A DNA stretch of 8,437 nucleotides, from NCBI GenBank assembly GCA_035347995.1, contig DAOPQD010000118.1, positions 1-8,437 of the forward strand, written 5' to 3'. The translations under genes and the position numbers were made by a program. The notes beneath the pieces are model-generated. The model did no database searches. It saw only the letters and a list, made by a program, of their open reading frames with translations, and was not told the DNA's origin. Shown here one piece after another: positions 1-7,390 of the stretch. The stretch comes from JAAZNO01 sp012798275. GTDB taxonomy: Bacteria; Chloroflexota; Anaerolineae; B4-G1; SLSP01. Within the stretch, counting starts at the first letter, position 1; each line of letters opens with the position of its first letter.

Positions 1-43
1 TTTTTAGTCAGTGGCGGTACCTTTGTCACGCAAGTGATTTTTT

Positions 44-73
44 CGCTGATTCGCTGACTGCTGACCGCTGATC
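44..73 (+). repeat. Octamer word repeat in the 5' leader of the LysM gene
   Basis: The units CGCTGATT, CGCTGACT, a shortened GCTGAC and CGCTGATC follow one another directly upstream of the Shine-Dalgarno of the 96-1112 gene. The same word, in the same orientation relative to the gene, precedes gltX (6068-6104 on the minus strand). The repetition is visible directly; its function is unknown. Positions 1-43 show nothing else recognisable. Confidence 0.8.
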
Positions 74-76
74 TCT

Positions 77-95
77 ATTTTCGAAGGAGGGCAGC
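77..95 (+). promoter_or_regulatory. Ribosome binding site inside a shared 13-mer (ATTTTCGAAGGAG)
   Basis: AGGAG ends 6 nt before the ATG at 96, which is good Shine-Dalgarno spacing and fixes this start. The surrounding 13-mer ATTTTCGAAGGAG (77-89) recurs exactly at 8283-8295, 5 nt before another ATG, so more than the ribosome-binding core is conserved. Confidence 0.75.
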
Positions 96-1112
96 ATGTT
101 CAAATTGACAAGAGTCGTGATCGTCATTGCGGCGCTGCTCTTGGGAGCGATCATCTTGGGCCGTTGCCACGCCGCTCAGAAGCCGGAGAGCGCCGTTGCG
201 CCCCAGCCGACAGAAACCGCTACACCGACGGCAGAATTGGTTCTTGAAGGGGAGGATCTGGAGGCTCTCTTTCTTGCTGCGGAGGCGCCCGTCAAAATCG
301 TGGTGACCGCCCCTTCGGTCGTGGAAATCGGCCAGCCGCCGGCAGTTGTGCAAGTGCAGCTCCTCAGCGCTGAGCCCCTGGGAGAATTGCGTTTGGAGCT
401 CAACACTGGCGTCCCGCAGCTGGAGGTTGTGGATGCCGATGCCGAGACGCCGGGCATTCAGGTCACGCTGGCGGCCTTGCCGGAGGGAGCAGCGGTGCCG
501 CAATTGGAAGTGGATGCTGCAGGCATCGTGCGATTGCGCCTGCAAAACTACCCGGCTACCGGCTCCAATCTGCAAAACCTGTTGTTGTTTCAGGTGCAGG
601 GAGTGACGGCGGGTGTGGCTTCGATCTATGTGCAAAACGCTGAAGCTTTGGCGGTAGATGGCGTCCCTCTGCTTGTGGATTGGGGGGAGATGGCGTTGGT
701 GCAGGTGCAGCCCGCGGGAGCGGCGGAAGCCCCGCCGCTAACGGCGTCGCCGCTGGAAACGCCCGTCCCTTCGACATCGGACAGCGCTGCGGGAGGGCTC
801 GCTCCTGGAATTTACTACCGCATTCGGCGTGGGCAGAACCTGTTCCGCCTCTCACGGGCCTTCGGCGTGTCTGTCGAAGCGATCATGCAGACCAACGGCA
901 TCACCGACACGCGCCATGTCCCAGCCGGTAGGATATTGCATATTCCGGCGCCGTCTCCCAAGGGGCAGGCCGCGTACCTGGTGGGGCCGGACGAGACGCT
1001 TTACGGCATCGCGACCGCGTTGGGGGTGACGGTGGAGCAGCTGGCGCAACAAAACGCCATCGCGCCGCCCTATTTGCTCCAGGCAGGCATGTATCTGCTC
1101 CTGCGTCCCTGA
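96..1112 (+). CDS. Exported/membrane-anchored protein with two LysM domains
   Basis: This 338-residue protein is probably anchored outside the membrane and binds peptidoglycan or another GlcNAc polymer. A hydrophobic segment at residues 7-21 follows a short basic start (signal peptide or anchor). The LGRC at 21-24 is not a good lipobox because Arg sits at -1. Residues 28-50 are a Pro/Thr/Ala linker. Residues 65-205 alternate hydrophobic strands with G/D turns and resemble a cohesin-like or other beta-sandwich domain; that is inference. A second Pro/Ser/Thr linker spans about 208-236. LysM 1 is about 240-284 (YYRIRRGQNLFRLSRAFGV, then an N-G turn and ILHIP). LysM 2 is about 293-338 (YLVGPDETLYGIATALGV, ending YLLLRP). 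No catalytic domain is visible, so a scaffold or wall-binding role fits better than hydrolase. The start is set by AGGAG at 85-89. The gene ends 91 nt before glnS, which has its own promoter-like site. Confidence 0.85.
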   Translation: MFKLTRVVIVIAALLLGAIILGRCHAAQKPESAVAPQPTETATPTAELVLEGEDLEALFLAAEAPVKIVVTAPSVVEIGQPPAVVQVQLLSAEPLGELRLELNTGVPQLEVVDADAETPGIQVTLAALPEGAAVPQLEVDAAGIVRLRLQNYPATGSNLQNLLLFQVQGVTAGVASIYVQNAEALAVDGVPLLVDWGEMALVQVQPAGAAEAPPLTASPLETPVPSTSDSAAGGLAPGIYYRIRRGQNLFRLSRAFGVSVEAIMQTNGITDTRHVPAGRILHIPAPSPKGQAAYLVGPDETLYGIATALGVTVEQLAQQNAIAPPYLLQAGMYLLLRP

Positions 1113-1113
1113 G

Positions 1114-1179
1114 GCTGCGGCGCGAAATTCAACAGCGGTTTTGTGGTAAAATGGGGGGGCCGTCGGCCCAGGCCGCAGC
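1114..1179. repeat. Inverted repeat bracketing the glnS promoter region
   Basis: GCTGCGGC (1114-1121) and GCCGCAGC (1172-1179) are perfect 8-bp complements, about 50 nt apart, flanking the glnS -10-like site. A smaller hairpin, GGGCC-GTC-GGCCC (1157-1169), lies in the predicted leader. This could be chance in GC-rich DNA, an operator pair, or a readthrough RNA fold from the LysM gene. Confidence 0.35.
1141..1152 (+). promoter_or_regulatory. Probable glnS promoter (extended -10, TTGTGGTAAAAT)
   Basis: TAAAAT (1147-1152) is preceded by TGG, fitting the TGn extended -10 pattern. No good -35 lies 16-18 nt upstream. The 12-mer matches TTGYGKTAWRAT, which also precedes rodA and the lit-like gene. 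The predicted transcript would have a leader of roughly 45 nt. Confidence 0.5.
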
Positions 1180-1203
1180 TTCGATCTGAGGGAGGATGTC
1201 ACC

Positions 1204-2922
1204 ATGGACAACGTTACACCGGAACCAGGAACAGGGGCGATGGAAATTCCCGAGCCTAAGGATTTCATCCGCGAGATCATCAATGAGGATCTGCGCACGG
1301 GGCGCTTTGGCGGACGGGTGTGCACGCGCTTCCCGCCCGAACCGAATGGCTATCTGCACATCGGGCACGGCAAATCCATTTGCCTGAACGCGGGCATTGC
1401 GCGCGATTATGGCGGCAAATTCAACCTGCGCTTCGACGACACCAATCCCGTCAAAGAGGAAGAGGAATACGTCGAATCCATCGTGGAAGATGTGCGCTGG
1501 CTGGCGCCCGAATTCACCGCCGGGCCGCTCTTCGCCTCGGATTATTTCGAGCAGATGTACCAGTGGGCCGAGGAACTGATCCAGAAAGGGCTGGCGTATG
1601 TGGATGACCTGAGCGCCGAGGAAATCCGTCAGTACCGGGGCACGCTCACCGAGCCGGGGAAGGAAAGTCCCTATCGTTATCGCTCGGTTGCGGAGAACCT
1701 CGACCTGTTCCGCCGGATGCGCGCGGGCGAATTCCCCGATGGCTCGCGGGTGCTGCGCGCGAAAATTGACATGAGTTCGCCCAACCTCAACCTGCGCGAC
1801 CCGGTGATGTACCGCATCCTGCACGCTACCCATCACCGCACGGGGGACGCGTGGTGTATCTATCCCATGTACGATTGGGCGCACGGCCTGGAGGACTCCA
1901 TCGAGGGGATCACCCATTCTATCTGCACGCTGGAGTTTGAGGATCACCGCCCGCTCTACGACTGGTATCTCGACCAGCTGGGCATTTATCATCCCCGGCA
2001 AATCGAGTTCGCGCGGCTCAACCTCACCTATACCGTGATGAGCAAGCGCTGGCTATTGCGGCTGGTGCAGGGAGGGTACGTGAGCGGCTGGGACGATCCG
2101 CGTATGCCGACGCTCTCCGGCCTGCGACGGCGCGGCTATACCGCCGAGGCGATCTGGGATTTCGCTGAGCGCATCGGCGTGGCGAAAGCGAATAGCATGG
2201 TGGATCTGGGGCTGCTGGAGCACTGCATCCGCGAGGAGCTGAACGTGCGCGCGCCGCGGGCGATGGCGGTGCTGCATCCGTTGCGCGTCGTCGTCGAAAA
2301 TTACCCTGAGGGTCAGGTGGAGGAATTTGAGATACCCAATCATCCGCAGCGACCGGAGCTGGGGACGCGCCCGGTGCCTTTCTCACGGGTGCTGTACCTC
2401 GAGCGCGACGATTTCATGGAGCAGCCTCCCGCCAAATTTTTCCGCCTGGCGCCGGGCCGCGAGGTGCGGTTGATGAATGCCTATTACCTCACCTGCGTGG
2501 GGGTGGTGAAAAACGCCGCCGGCGAGATTGTGGAACTGCGCTGTACTTACGACCCCACTTCTCGCGGCGGGGTGACGCCTGACGGGCGCAAGGTCAAGGG
2601 CACGCTGCACTGGGTCTCGGCGGCGCACGCCATAGACGCTGAGGTGCGGCTGTACGACAATCTGTTCCTTAAGGAAAATCCCTACGACGTGCCGGAGGGG
2701 CAGGACTTCACGGTGAATTTGAATCCTGAGTCCCTCAAAGTGCTCACGGGGTGCAAGCTGGAGCCAGGCCTGGCGACGGCAGCTCCTGGCGATCGTTTCC
2801 AGTTCATGCGACAGGGGTATTTCTGCGTGGACAGCAAGGACTCCCGTCCCGGCGCGCTGGTATTCAACTCCACGGTGGGCCTGAAGGACACCTGGGCCAA
2901 GATCCAGCAGCAGCCGGAATAG
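1204..2922 (+). CDS. glnS: Glutaminyl-tRNA synthetase
   Basis: Class I aminoacyl-tRNA synthetase that joins glutamine to tRNA(Gln) using ATP in the cytoplasm. The 572 residues are near the usual bacterial GlnRS length (about 550). The class I HIGH motif is intact at 52-55 in FPPEPNGYLHIGHGKS. The KMSKS-like motif is VMSKR at 278-282. GlnRS-typical blocks include the RFDDTNP segment (76-82), the YPMYDWAHGLEDSIEGITH region (220-238) and DDPRMPTLSGLRRRG (297-311). Residues from about 350 on form the beta-barrel anticodon-binding part, ending near GALVFNSTVGLKD. GAGGGAGG at 1188-1195, 8 nt before the ATG, supports the start. It is transcribed from 1141-1152 and closed by the terminator at 2943-2980. 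GlnRS is patchy in bacteria; its presence implies direct Gln-tRNA formation rather than reliance on GatCAB transamidation for glutamine. A GluRS gene lies 1.6 kb away on the opposite strand. Confidence 0.97.
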   Translation: MDNVTPEPGTGAMEIPEPKDFIREIINEDLRTGRFGGRVCTRFPPEPNGYLHIGHGKSICLNAGIARDYGGKFNLRFDDTNPVKEEEEYVESIVEDVRWLAPEFTAGPLFASDYFEQMYQWAEELIQKGLAYVDDLSAEEIRQYRGTLTEPGKESPYRYRSVAENLDLFRRMRAGEFPDGSRVLRAKIDMSSPNLNLRDPVMYRILHATHHRTGDAWCIYPMYDWAHGLEDSIEGITHSICTLEFEDHRPLYDWYLDQLGIYHPRQIEFARLNLTYTVMSKRWLLRLVQGGYVSGWDDPRMPTLSGLRRRGYTAEAIWDFAERIGVAKANSMVDLGLLEHCIREELNVRAPRAMAVLHPLRVVVENYPEGQVEEFEIPNHPQRPELGTRPVPFSRVLYLERDDFMEQPPAKFFRLAPGREVRLMNAYYLTCVGVVKNAAGEIVELRCTYDPTSRGGVTPDGRKVKGTLHWVSAAHAIDAEVRLYDNLFLKENPYDVPEGQDFTVNLNPESLKVLTGCKLEPGLATAAPGDRFQFMRQGYFCVDSKDSRPGALVFNSTVGLKDTWAKIQQQPE

Positions 2923-2942
2923 CGCCGGCGGGGTTTCAAGGC

Positions 2943-2980
2943 CGTGGGCCAGATTGACAACTCTGGCCCACGTTTGTTTG
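2943..2980 (+). terminator. Intrinsic terminator of glnS
   Basis: An uninterrupted 11-bp stem pairs CGTGGGCCAGA (2943-2953) with TCTGGCCCACG (2962-2972) around an 8-nt loop. It is followed by a T-rich tail, TTTGTTTGTG. It sits 20 nt after the glnS stop. Read on the minus strand, the stem is followed by GGCCTTG, which is not U-rich, so it should act mainly on glnS. The rest of the gap up to 3099 shows nothing convincing. Confidence 0.88.
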
Positions 2981-3099
2981 TGCCGGCAGAGGTAATTGGC
3001 AAGTCAATGAGCGCCGATCTTCGCGTAGTGATGTGACCTCTTGCTGGTAGCCGTGCGAATCAGCGTGAAGCTGCGTCCGACCTCAGGGCGTGAGTCCTG

Positions 3100-4503
3100 C
3101 TAATGATAGGCGGGCAGCCAATCACCGTGCGCCGCGATGAGATCGTCCACCAGCTGCCAGATCTGCTCCAGATCCAGCTCCGCGGCGGTGTGGGGATCGA
3201 GCATCGCGGCGTGATAGATGTGCTCGCGCTTGCGGGTGAGGGCCGCCTCGACCGTGAGCGCTTGCACGTTGACATTGGTCTGGATCAGGGCGGCGAGATG
3301 CGGCGGCAGCGCACCGATGCGCGTCGGCTGGATGCCGTTCCGGTCCACCAGGCACGGCACTTCGACACAGCAACCCTGGGGCAGATTGTCAATCAGGCCG
3401 TAGTTCATCACGTTGCCGTAGATCACGCGCGGGATCCCCGTCTCGAGGCTGTGGATGATGTAAGCGCCGTATTCATGTGAGGGTGTGATGGCGTCGAAGT
3501 TGGTCACCATGGCGATGGCGTTGTGGACGTCTTGCTCCGTCGCCCTGACTGCCAGCAGGCGTTCGCGCAGATTCGCCTCATCTATCGGCGCGTCGGGGTT
3601 CAGCACCGTCTCGTGGCTCGCCTCCCAGCCCGCGATCTGCACCTCGCAGCGGCGGATGTATTCATCGAGCGGGATGTTGAAGCGCTCGATGAGGTCGGGG
3701 CGGTCGCGTTTGATGAACCAGGGGACATACTCGCTGAAGTGTTCGCTCGATTCGGTGACGAAATAGCCGAGCCGCTTGAACACCTCGTAGCGGACGCGGT
3801 TCCAGTCGGGCACGCGGCCCTCGGCGATGACCTGGCGCAGCCTCGGATAGAGGTCCTCCCCCTCGCCGTTGGGCAGATGGCGCTCGAAGCGCAGGTAGAA
3901 CGCCATGTGATTGATGCCCGCGCACCGATAGGTGATTTCCTCAAGCGGAATGTTCAGGTCGTGGGCGAGCTGTTCAGCGGTGCCCTGGACGCTGTGGCAC
4001 AGTCCCACGGTTTTGATGGGCGTGCCGCGATTCATGGCCCAGGTCAACATGGCCATCGGATTGACGTAGTTGAGGAAGGTCACGTCGGGACAGAGGTCCT
4101 GCATGTCCTGCGCCATCTCCAGCATCACCGGAATTGTCCGGAGCGCGCGCATGATGCCGCCGACGCCCAGCGTGTCGGCGATCGTCTGGCGCAGTCCGTA
4201 CTTCTTGGGAATCTCGAAGTCTATCACCGTGCCGGGCCGGTAGCCGGCAATCTGGAACATGGCGATGGCGTAATCCGCGCCGTCGAGCGCCTGTCGGCGA
4301 TCGAGCGTCGCCTCGATGGTGGGGTACGCCCCCAGGCCCTGGGCCAGGCGGTGGGCGACTACCTCGGTGGTGCGCAACCGTTCGGGGTCAATGTCATGCA
4401 GGCTGATGGTGGCATGCGCCAGTTCCGGGAAACTGAGGAGATCCCCGAGCAGATTTTTGGCGAATACCGTGCTGCCGGCGCCGATGAAGGTGATCTTGGG
4501 CAT
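3100..4503 (-). CDS. melA: GH4 alpha-galactosidase, MelA-like
   Basis: Glycoside hydrolase family 4 enzyme, expected to cleave alpha-galactosides such as melibiose in the cytoplasm by the family's NAD+- and Mn2+-dependent oxidation/elimination mechanism. It has 467 residues. The N-terminus KITFIGAGSTVF (3-14) carries the Rossmann GAGS motif. Other landmarks are TIADTLGVGGIMRALRTIP (107-125), NYVNPMAM (145-152), GLCHSVQGTAE (167-177) and CAGINHMAFY (194-203). Cys169 and His199 are the expected metal ligands. YFVTESSEHFSEYVPWFIK (247-265) and NLPQGCCVEVPCLVD (373-387) closely match MelA as I recall it. Compared with that recalled E. coli protein, extra residues seem to lie around 290-340. AGGAG (minus strand, 4513-4517) is 9 nt before the ATG. 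It lies 67 nt downstream of gltX in the same direction, so co-transcription is possible. No sugar transporter or regulator is adjacent, so substrate assignment rests on homology alone. Confidence 0.93.
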   Translation of the reverse strand: MPKITFIGAGSTVFAKNLLGDLLSFPELAHATISLHDIDPERLRTTEVVAHRLAQGLGAYPTIEATLDRRQALDGADYAIAMFQIAGYRPGTVIDFEIPKKYGLRQTIADTLGVGGIMRALRTIPVMLEMAQDMQDLCPDVTFLNYVNPMAMLTWAMNRGTPIKTVGLCHSVQGTAEQLAHDLNIPLEEITYRCAGINHMAFYLRFERHLPNGEGEDLYPRLRQVIAEGRVPDWNRVRYEVFKRLGYFVTESSEHFSEYVPWFIKRDRPDLIERFNIPLDEYIRRCEVQIAGWEASHETVLNPDAPIDEANLRERLLAVRATEQDVHNAIAMVTNFDAITPSHEYGAYIIHSLETGIPRVIYGNVMNYGLIDNLPQGCCVEVPCLVDRNGIQPTRIGALPPHLAALIQTNVNVQALTVEAALTRKREHIYHAAMLDPHTAAELDLEQIWQLVDDLIAAHGDWLPAYH

Positions 4504-4570
4504 GGGTTGTGTCTCCTGTTTTTTTCGCGGTTATTTTTTGAGAACGCTCAGTGACTGCACATTCACTACG

Positions 4571-6049
4571 TCACGCCTTCTGCGCCTGAATCACCGCTTC
4601 CAGGGCGTCTTCCGCACGCCGCAGGCGCAGCAACGTGGTTTGTCGTCCCAGGGCCTCGAGGCAGCCGAAGAGCGGCGGGGCGACCTCTTTGCCGGTGGTC
4701 GCCGTGCGGATGAGCCCGAACACCTGCCCCGCTTTCAGCCCCAAATCCTTGCACAGCTGCCGCAGCAGCGGTTCCATCGTGGCCGCGTCCCAGTCGCGCA
4801 GCGCCGCGAGCCGCGTGCGGACGGCTTCGAGCGTTTGCAGGCTCTGTTCGGCGGTCATCTTCGGGCCAAGGAGCTTTTCCGGCGCGGGGGTGGGGATGTC
4901 AGTGAAGATGAAGTCGGTGAGCGGGACGACGTCCTTGAGCGTCTTGAGCCGCTCTTGCACCAGCGGCACGATTACCTGCAGCTGCGCCAGCGCTTCGGTC
5001 GTCACGGGGGTGGGGATCATGCCGGCGTCTTGCCAGAAGGGAATCAGCCGCTCCAGCAGCGTTTCCTGATCGAGCTTGCGGATGTAGACGCCGTTCATCC
5101 AATCGAGTTTCTCATAGGAGAAGACGGCGGGCGCGGGATTGACGCGCTTCAGGTCGAAGCGTTGGATGAGCTCCTCGCGGGTGAAGATCTCCTGCTCCTC
5201 GCCCTCGCCGGGCGCCCAACCGACCAGCGCCAGAAAGTTGAAGAGGGCCTCGGGCAGGTACCCCTGCTTCTCGAACTCGGCGACCGAGATGGCGCCGTGA
5301 CGCTTGCCGAGCTTTTTCCCGTCGGCGCCCAGCACCAGCGGGACGTGGGCGAATTCCGGCAGCTCCCAGCCGAAGGCGCGGTAGAGGGTGACGTGTTTGG
5401 GCGCGCTGGAGAGCCAGTCGTCGCCGCGGATGATGTGCGTGATCTGCATCAGGTAATCATCCACGACCACGGCGAGGTGATAGGTGGGGAAGCCGTCGGA
5501 TTTTAGCAGCACCTGGTCGTCAATCCCGCTGTTTTCGAAGACGACGTCGCCTTTGAGCAGATCGTGGACCACCGTCTGCCCTTCGCGGGGCATTTTCAGG
5601 CGGATGACGTGCGGCTCGTGCGGGGAGATGGCATCGGGGGGCAGATCCCGGCAATGCCCGTCGTACATGATCATTTCCCCACGGGCGCGCTGTTCCTCGC
5701 GGATGCGCTCCAGACGTTCCGGCGGACAGTTGCAGCGGTAGGCCCAGCCCTTGTCGAGCAGCTCCAGGGCCTTCTCGCGGTAGAGAGGCAGCCGCTCGGA
5801 CTGCACATAGGGGCCGTAAGGGCCGCCCACATCGGGGCCCTCATCCCAATCCAGGCCCAACCAGTGCAAGCTGTTGAAAATCACGTTGACGGCATCGGGC
5901 ACATACCGGGTGCGGTCGGTATCCTCGACGCGGATGATGAACTGCCCACCATGCTGGCGCGCGAAGAGCCAGTTGAAGACGACCGTGCGGATGTTGCCGA
6001 TGTGGGGCTGCCCCGTGGGGCTGGGAGCGAATCGGACACGAACTGTCAT
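4571..6049 (-). CDS. gltX: Glutamyl-tRNA synthetase
   Basis: Class I synthetase that charges tRNA(Glu) with glutamate; its product also feeds tetrapyrrole synthesis in organisms using the C5 route. It has 492 residues, a normal length. The N-terminus VRFAPSPTGQPHIGNIRT holds the HIGN form of HIGH (16-19). A zinc-binding pattern is visible as Cys106-x-Cys108 with Tyr129 and Cys133 in YDGHCR. The KMSKS-like loop reads KLGKR (246-250), where KLSKR is usual. The C-terminal alpha-helical anticodon-binding region runs from about 320 to the end. GAGGAGG (minus strand, 6057-6063), 7 nt before the ATG, gives a strong start. Directly upstream lies an octamer word repeat. rodA precedes it by 160 nt on the same strand and melA follows by 67 nt. 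Whether it discriminates against tRNA(Gln) cannot be told here, but the nearby glnS makes a discriminating enzyme likely. Confidence 0.97.
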   Translation of the reverse strand: MTVRVRFAPSPTGQPHIGNIRTVVFNWLFARQHGGQFIIRVEDTDRTRYVPDAVNVIFNSLHWLGLDWDEGPDVGGPYGPYVQSERLPLYREKALELLDKGWAYRCNCPPERLERIREEQRARGEMIMYDGHCRDLPPDAISPHEPHVIRLKMPREGQTVVHDLLKGDVVFENSGIDDQVLLKSDGFPTYHLAVVVDDYLMQITHIIRGDDWLSSAPKHVTLYRAFGWELPEFAHVPLVLGADGKKLGKRHGAISVAEFEKQGYLPEALFNFLALVGWAPGEGEEQEIFTREELIQRFDLKRVNPAPAVFSYEKLDWMNGVYIRKLDQETLLERLIPFWQDAGMIPTPVTTEALAQLQVIVPLVQERLKTLKDVVPLTDFIFTDIPTPAPEKLLGPKMTAEQSLQTLEAVRTRLAALRDWDAATMEPLLRQLCKDLGLKAGQVFGLIRTATTGKEVAPPLFGCLEALGRQTTLLRLRRAEDALEAVIQAQKA

Positions 6050-6067
6050 AAGAATTCCTCCTCAAAA

Positions 6068-6104
6068 AATCAGCGAGTCAGCGAAAAAGCGAGTCAGCGA
6101 ATCA
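6068..6104 (-). repeat. Octamer word repeat in the gltX leader
   Basis: Read on the + strand the units are AATCAGCG, AGTCAGCG, AAAAAGCG, AGTCAGCG and a partial AATCA. In the gltX direction this is CGCTGATT/CGCTGACT, the same word and orientation as at 44-73. It ends about 5 nt before the GAGGAGG ribosome binding site. Confidence 0.85.
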
Positions 6105-6140
6105 TTTACATTCATACGTTCGCACGTGGGCACGGATCCT

Positions 6141-6190
6141 ATTTTCTGAGAAGATCACTCATGCATTACGGATTACGCATTTTCAGAAGA
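6141..6190. repeat. Short imperfect direct repeats between rodA and gltX
   Basis: ATTTTCTGAGAAGA (6141-6154) and ATTTTCAGAAGA (6179-6190) differ by a 2-nt indel. Between them ATTACG occurs twice with 7-bp period (6165-6170, 6172-6177). No clear terminator or promoter for either neighbour was found in this gap. Confidence 0.5.
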
Positions 6191-6209
6191 GTCTTTTGCG
6201 TACATCCTG

Positions 6210-7304
6210 CTAAAACTCCAGGCGTTTGCGGCGCATGGACACGCTCTGCACCAGGCCGATGCCGATGTAGGCAATCACCAGCGAGCTGCCCCCGCTGCTG
6301 ATGAAAGGCATGGGCAGTCCCGCGACGGGCAGGACGCTCAAGTTCATGCCGATATTGACGAGCAGCTGATAGAAGATGTAGGTGATCACGCCCACGACAA
6401 TGAGCTGCCCGGTGAGGTCGCCGGCGTTGGCCGCGATGCGCAACATCCGCCACAGCAGCAGGCCGAACAGCGCCAACAGGGCCGTCGCGCCGATAAAGCC
6501 CGTCTCCTCACAGATCACTGAAAAGATGAAGTCGGTGTGACGGACGCGCAGAAAGTGCAACTGGCTTTGCGTGCCCGAGGCGAACCCCTTGCCCATCAGC
6601 CCGCCGGAACCGATGCTGATGAGCGCCTGTTCCAGATTGTATCTGGCCCACGGGTCGCGCTCCGGTTGCAGGAAGTTGAGAATGCGGGCCTGCATGTATT
6701 CGGGCAAGAGGGGCAGGACGAGGGGGATGGCGACGATGGCCACGAGCGCCAATCCGCTGAGATACGAGGTCTTGATCCCCGAGGTGAAGACCAGCGCGGC
6801 CCACATGGCAGCGTAGAGCGTCGCTGTGCTCAAGTTGGGCTGCAGGTACACCAGCACCGCCGCGAGGACCGTCATCCCCAGCGAAATCCCCAGCTCCTGT
6901 AGCCCCGGCGGATTGGGAGCGTTGCGGGAGAGCATCCCAGCCTGGCTGATGAGTATCAATATCAGCGCGGGGAAGGCCGGCTGAATGGAAATGCCGCCGA
7001 TGTAGATGAAGCGTCGCACCTGCCCGATCTCGCTGGAGCCGAAAAGCAGGGTGAACACGAGCAGGCCGAGCGCCAGGATGTAAAGGGGCCATTGCAGGCT
7101 TTCCAACAGGCGGTAGTTGACGAGGGACGTGACAAAGACCATGACGACGCCCAAAACGGCATAGACGGCCTGATTGCGCCATATCCCCGCGAGCGATTCC
7201 GAGCCGATGGTGGCGCTGTAGATCATGGCGACTCCCACAGCGGTCAACAGTGCCACAATTAACAGCAGCACCCAATCGAAATATTGCCAGATTGATCTGC
7301 GCAT
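6210..7304 (-). CDS. rodA: RodA/FtsW-family SEDS peptidoglycan glycosyltransferase
   Basis: Polytopic membrane protein of 364 residues that should polymerise lipid II into glycan strands, working with a class B penicillin-binding protein in elongation (RodA) or division (FtsW). About ten hydrophobic segments begin at residues 11-30 (DWVLLLIVALLTAVGVAMIY). The hallmark GSGGLMGKG (232-240) is followed by FLRVRHTDFIFSVICEETGF (251-270), whose Asp258 matches the catalytic Asp of RodA in the RHTDF motif. The C-terminus has GLPMPFISSGGSS (329-341). The length and the RHTDFIF form favour RodA over FtsW. Two usually conserved motifs differ: QPSE reads QPAF (108-111) and QPDLGT reads QPNLST (155-160). 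The start has GAGG 4 nt before ATG, with CGGAG further up. No PBP2, mreB or mreCD is in view. Its promoter is at 7327-7338. Confidence 0.93.
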   Translation of the reverse strand: MRRSIWQYFDWVLLLIVALLTAVGVAMIYSATIGSESLAGIWRNQAVYAVLGVVMVFVTSLVNYRLLESLQWPLYILALGLLVFTLLFGSSEIGQVRRFIYIGGISIQPAFPALILILISQAGMLSRNAPNPPGLQELGISLGMTVLAAVLVYLQPNLSTATLYAAMWAALVFTSGIKTSYLSGLALVAIVAIPLVLPLLPEYMQARILNFLQPERDPWARYNLEQALISIGSGGLMGKGFASGTQSQLHFLRVRHTDFIFSVICEETGFIGATALLALFGLLLWRMLRIAANAGDLTGQLIVVGVITYIFYQLLVNIGMNLSVLPVAGLPMPFISSGGSSLVIAYIGIGLVQSVSMRRKRLEF

Positions 7305-7326
7305 GGTTCCTCGAACTCCGACTTTT

Positions 7327-7338
7327 ATTATAACACAA
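7327..7338 (-). promoter_or_regulatory. rodA promoter (extended -10, TTGTGTTATAAT)
   Basis: On the minus strand a perfect TATAAT is preceded by TGT (TGn extended -10). The upstream -35 candidate is weak (TGAAGA with a 17-nt spacer). Predicted initiation around 7320 would leave a short leader of about 16 nt. It is divergent from the lit-like promoter about 60 bp away. Confidence 0.65.
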
Positions 7339-7390
7339 TCGGCTTGTTTTCTTCAGCATACTCTTTCAACACACTACCCATTCTTCTCAA

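Noticed and set aside
156..167. Lipobox (LGRC) making the LysM protein a lipoprotein
   Set aside because: Arg at the position before Cys is not accepted by the usual lipobox pattern, so a signal peptide or anchor is more likely.
1129..2001. Minus-strand open frame opposite glnS
   Set aside because: It is antisense to the strongly conserved GlnRS catalytic core and resembles no family.
3523..4554. Long + strand open frame (343 codons) antisense to the GH4 gene
   Set aside because: It mirrors the codon pattern of melA, has no recognisable motifs, and the minus-strand protein matches a known family along its full length.
4504..4570. Terminator between gltX and the GH4 gene
   Set aside because: Only a 5-bp inverted repeat (AGTGA/TCACT) is present and it is not followed by a T run in the direction of transcription.
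4316..5506. Long + strand open frame (396 codons) spanning melA and gltX antisense
   Set aside because: Low-complexity Arg/Gly/Leu composition and overlap with two well-identified genes mark it as a GC-rich shadow frame.
6111..6116. TATGAA as a gltX promoter -10
   Set aside because: No -35 and no match to the TTGYGKTAWRAT pattern of the other promoters; too weak to call.
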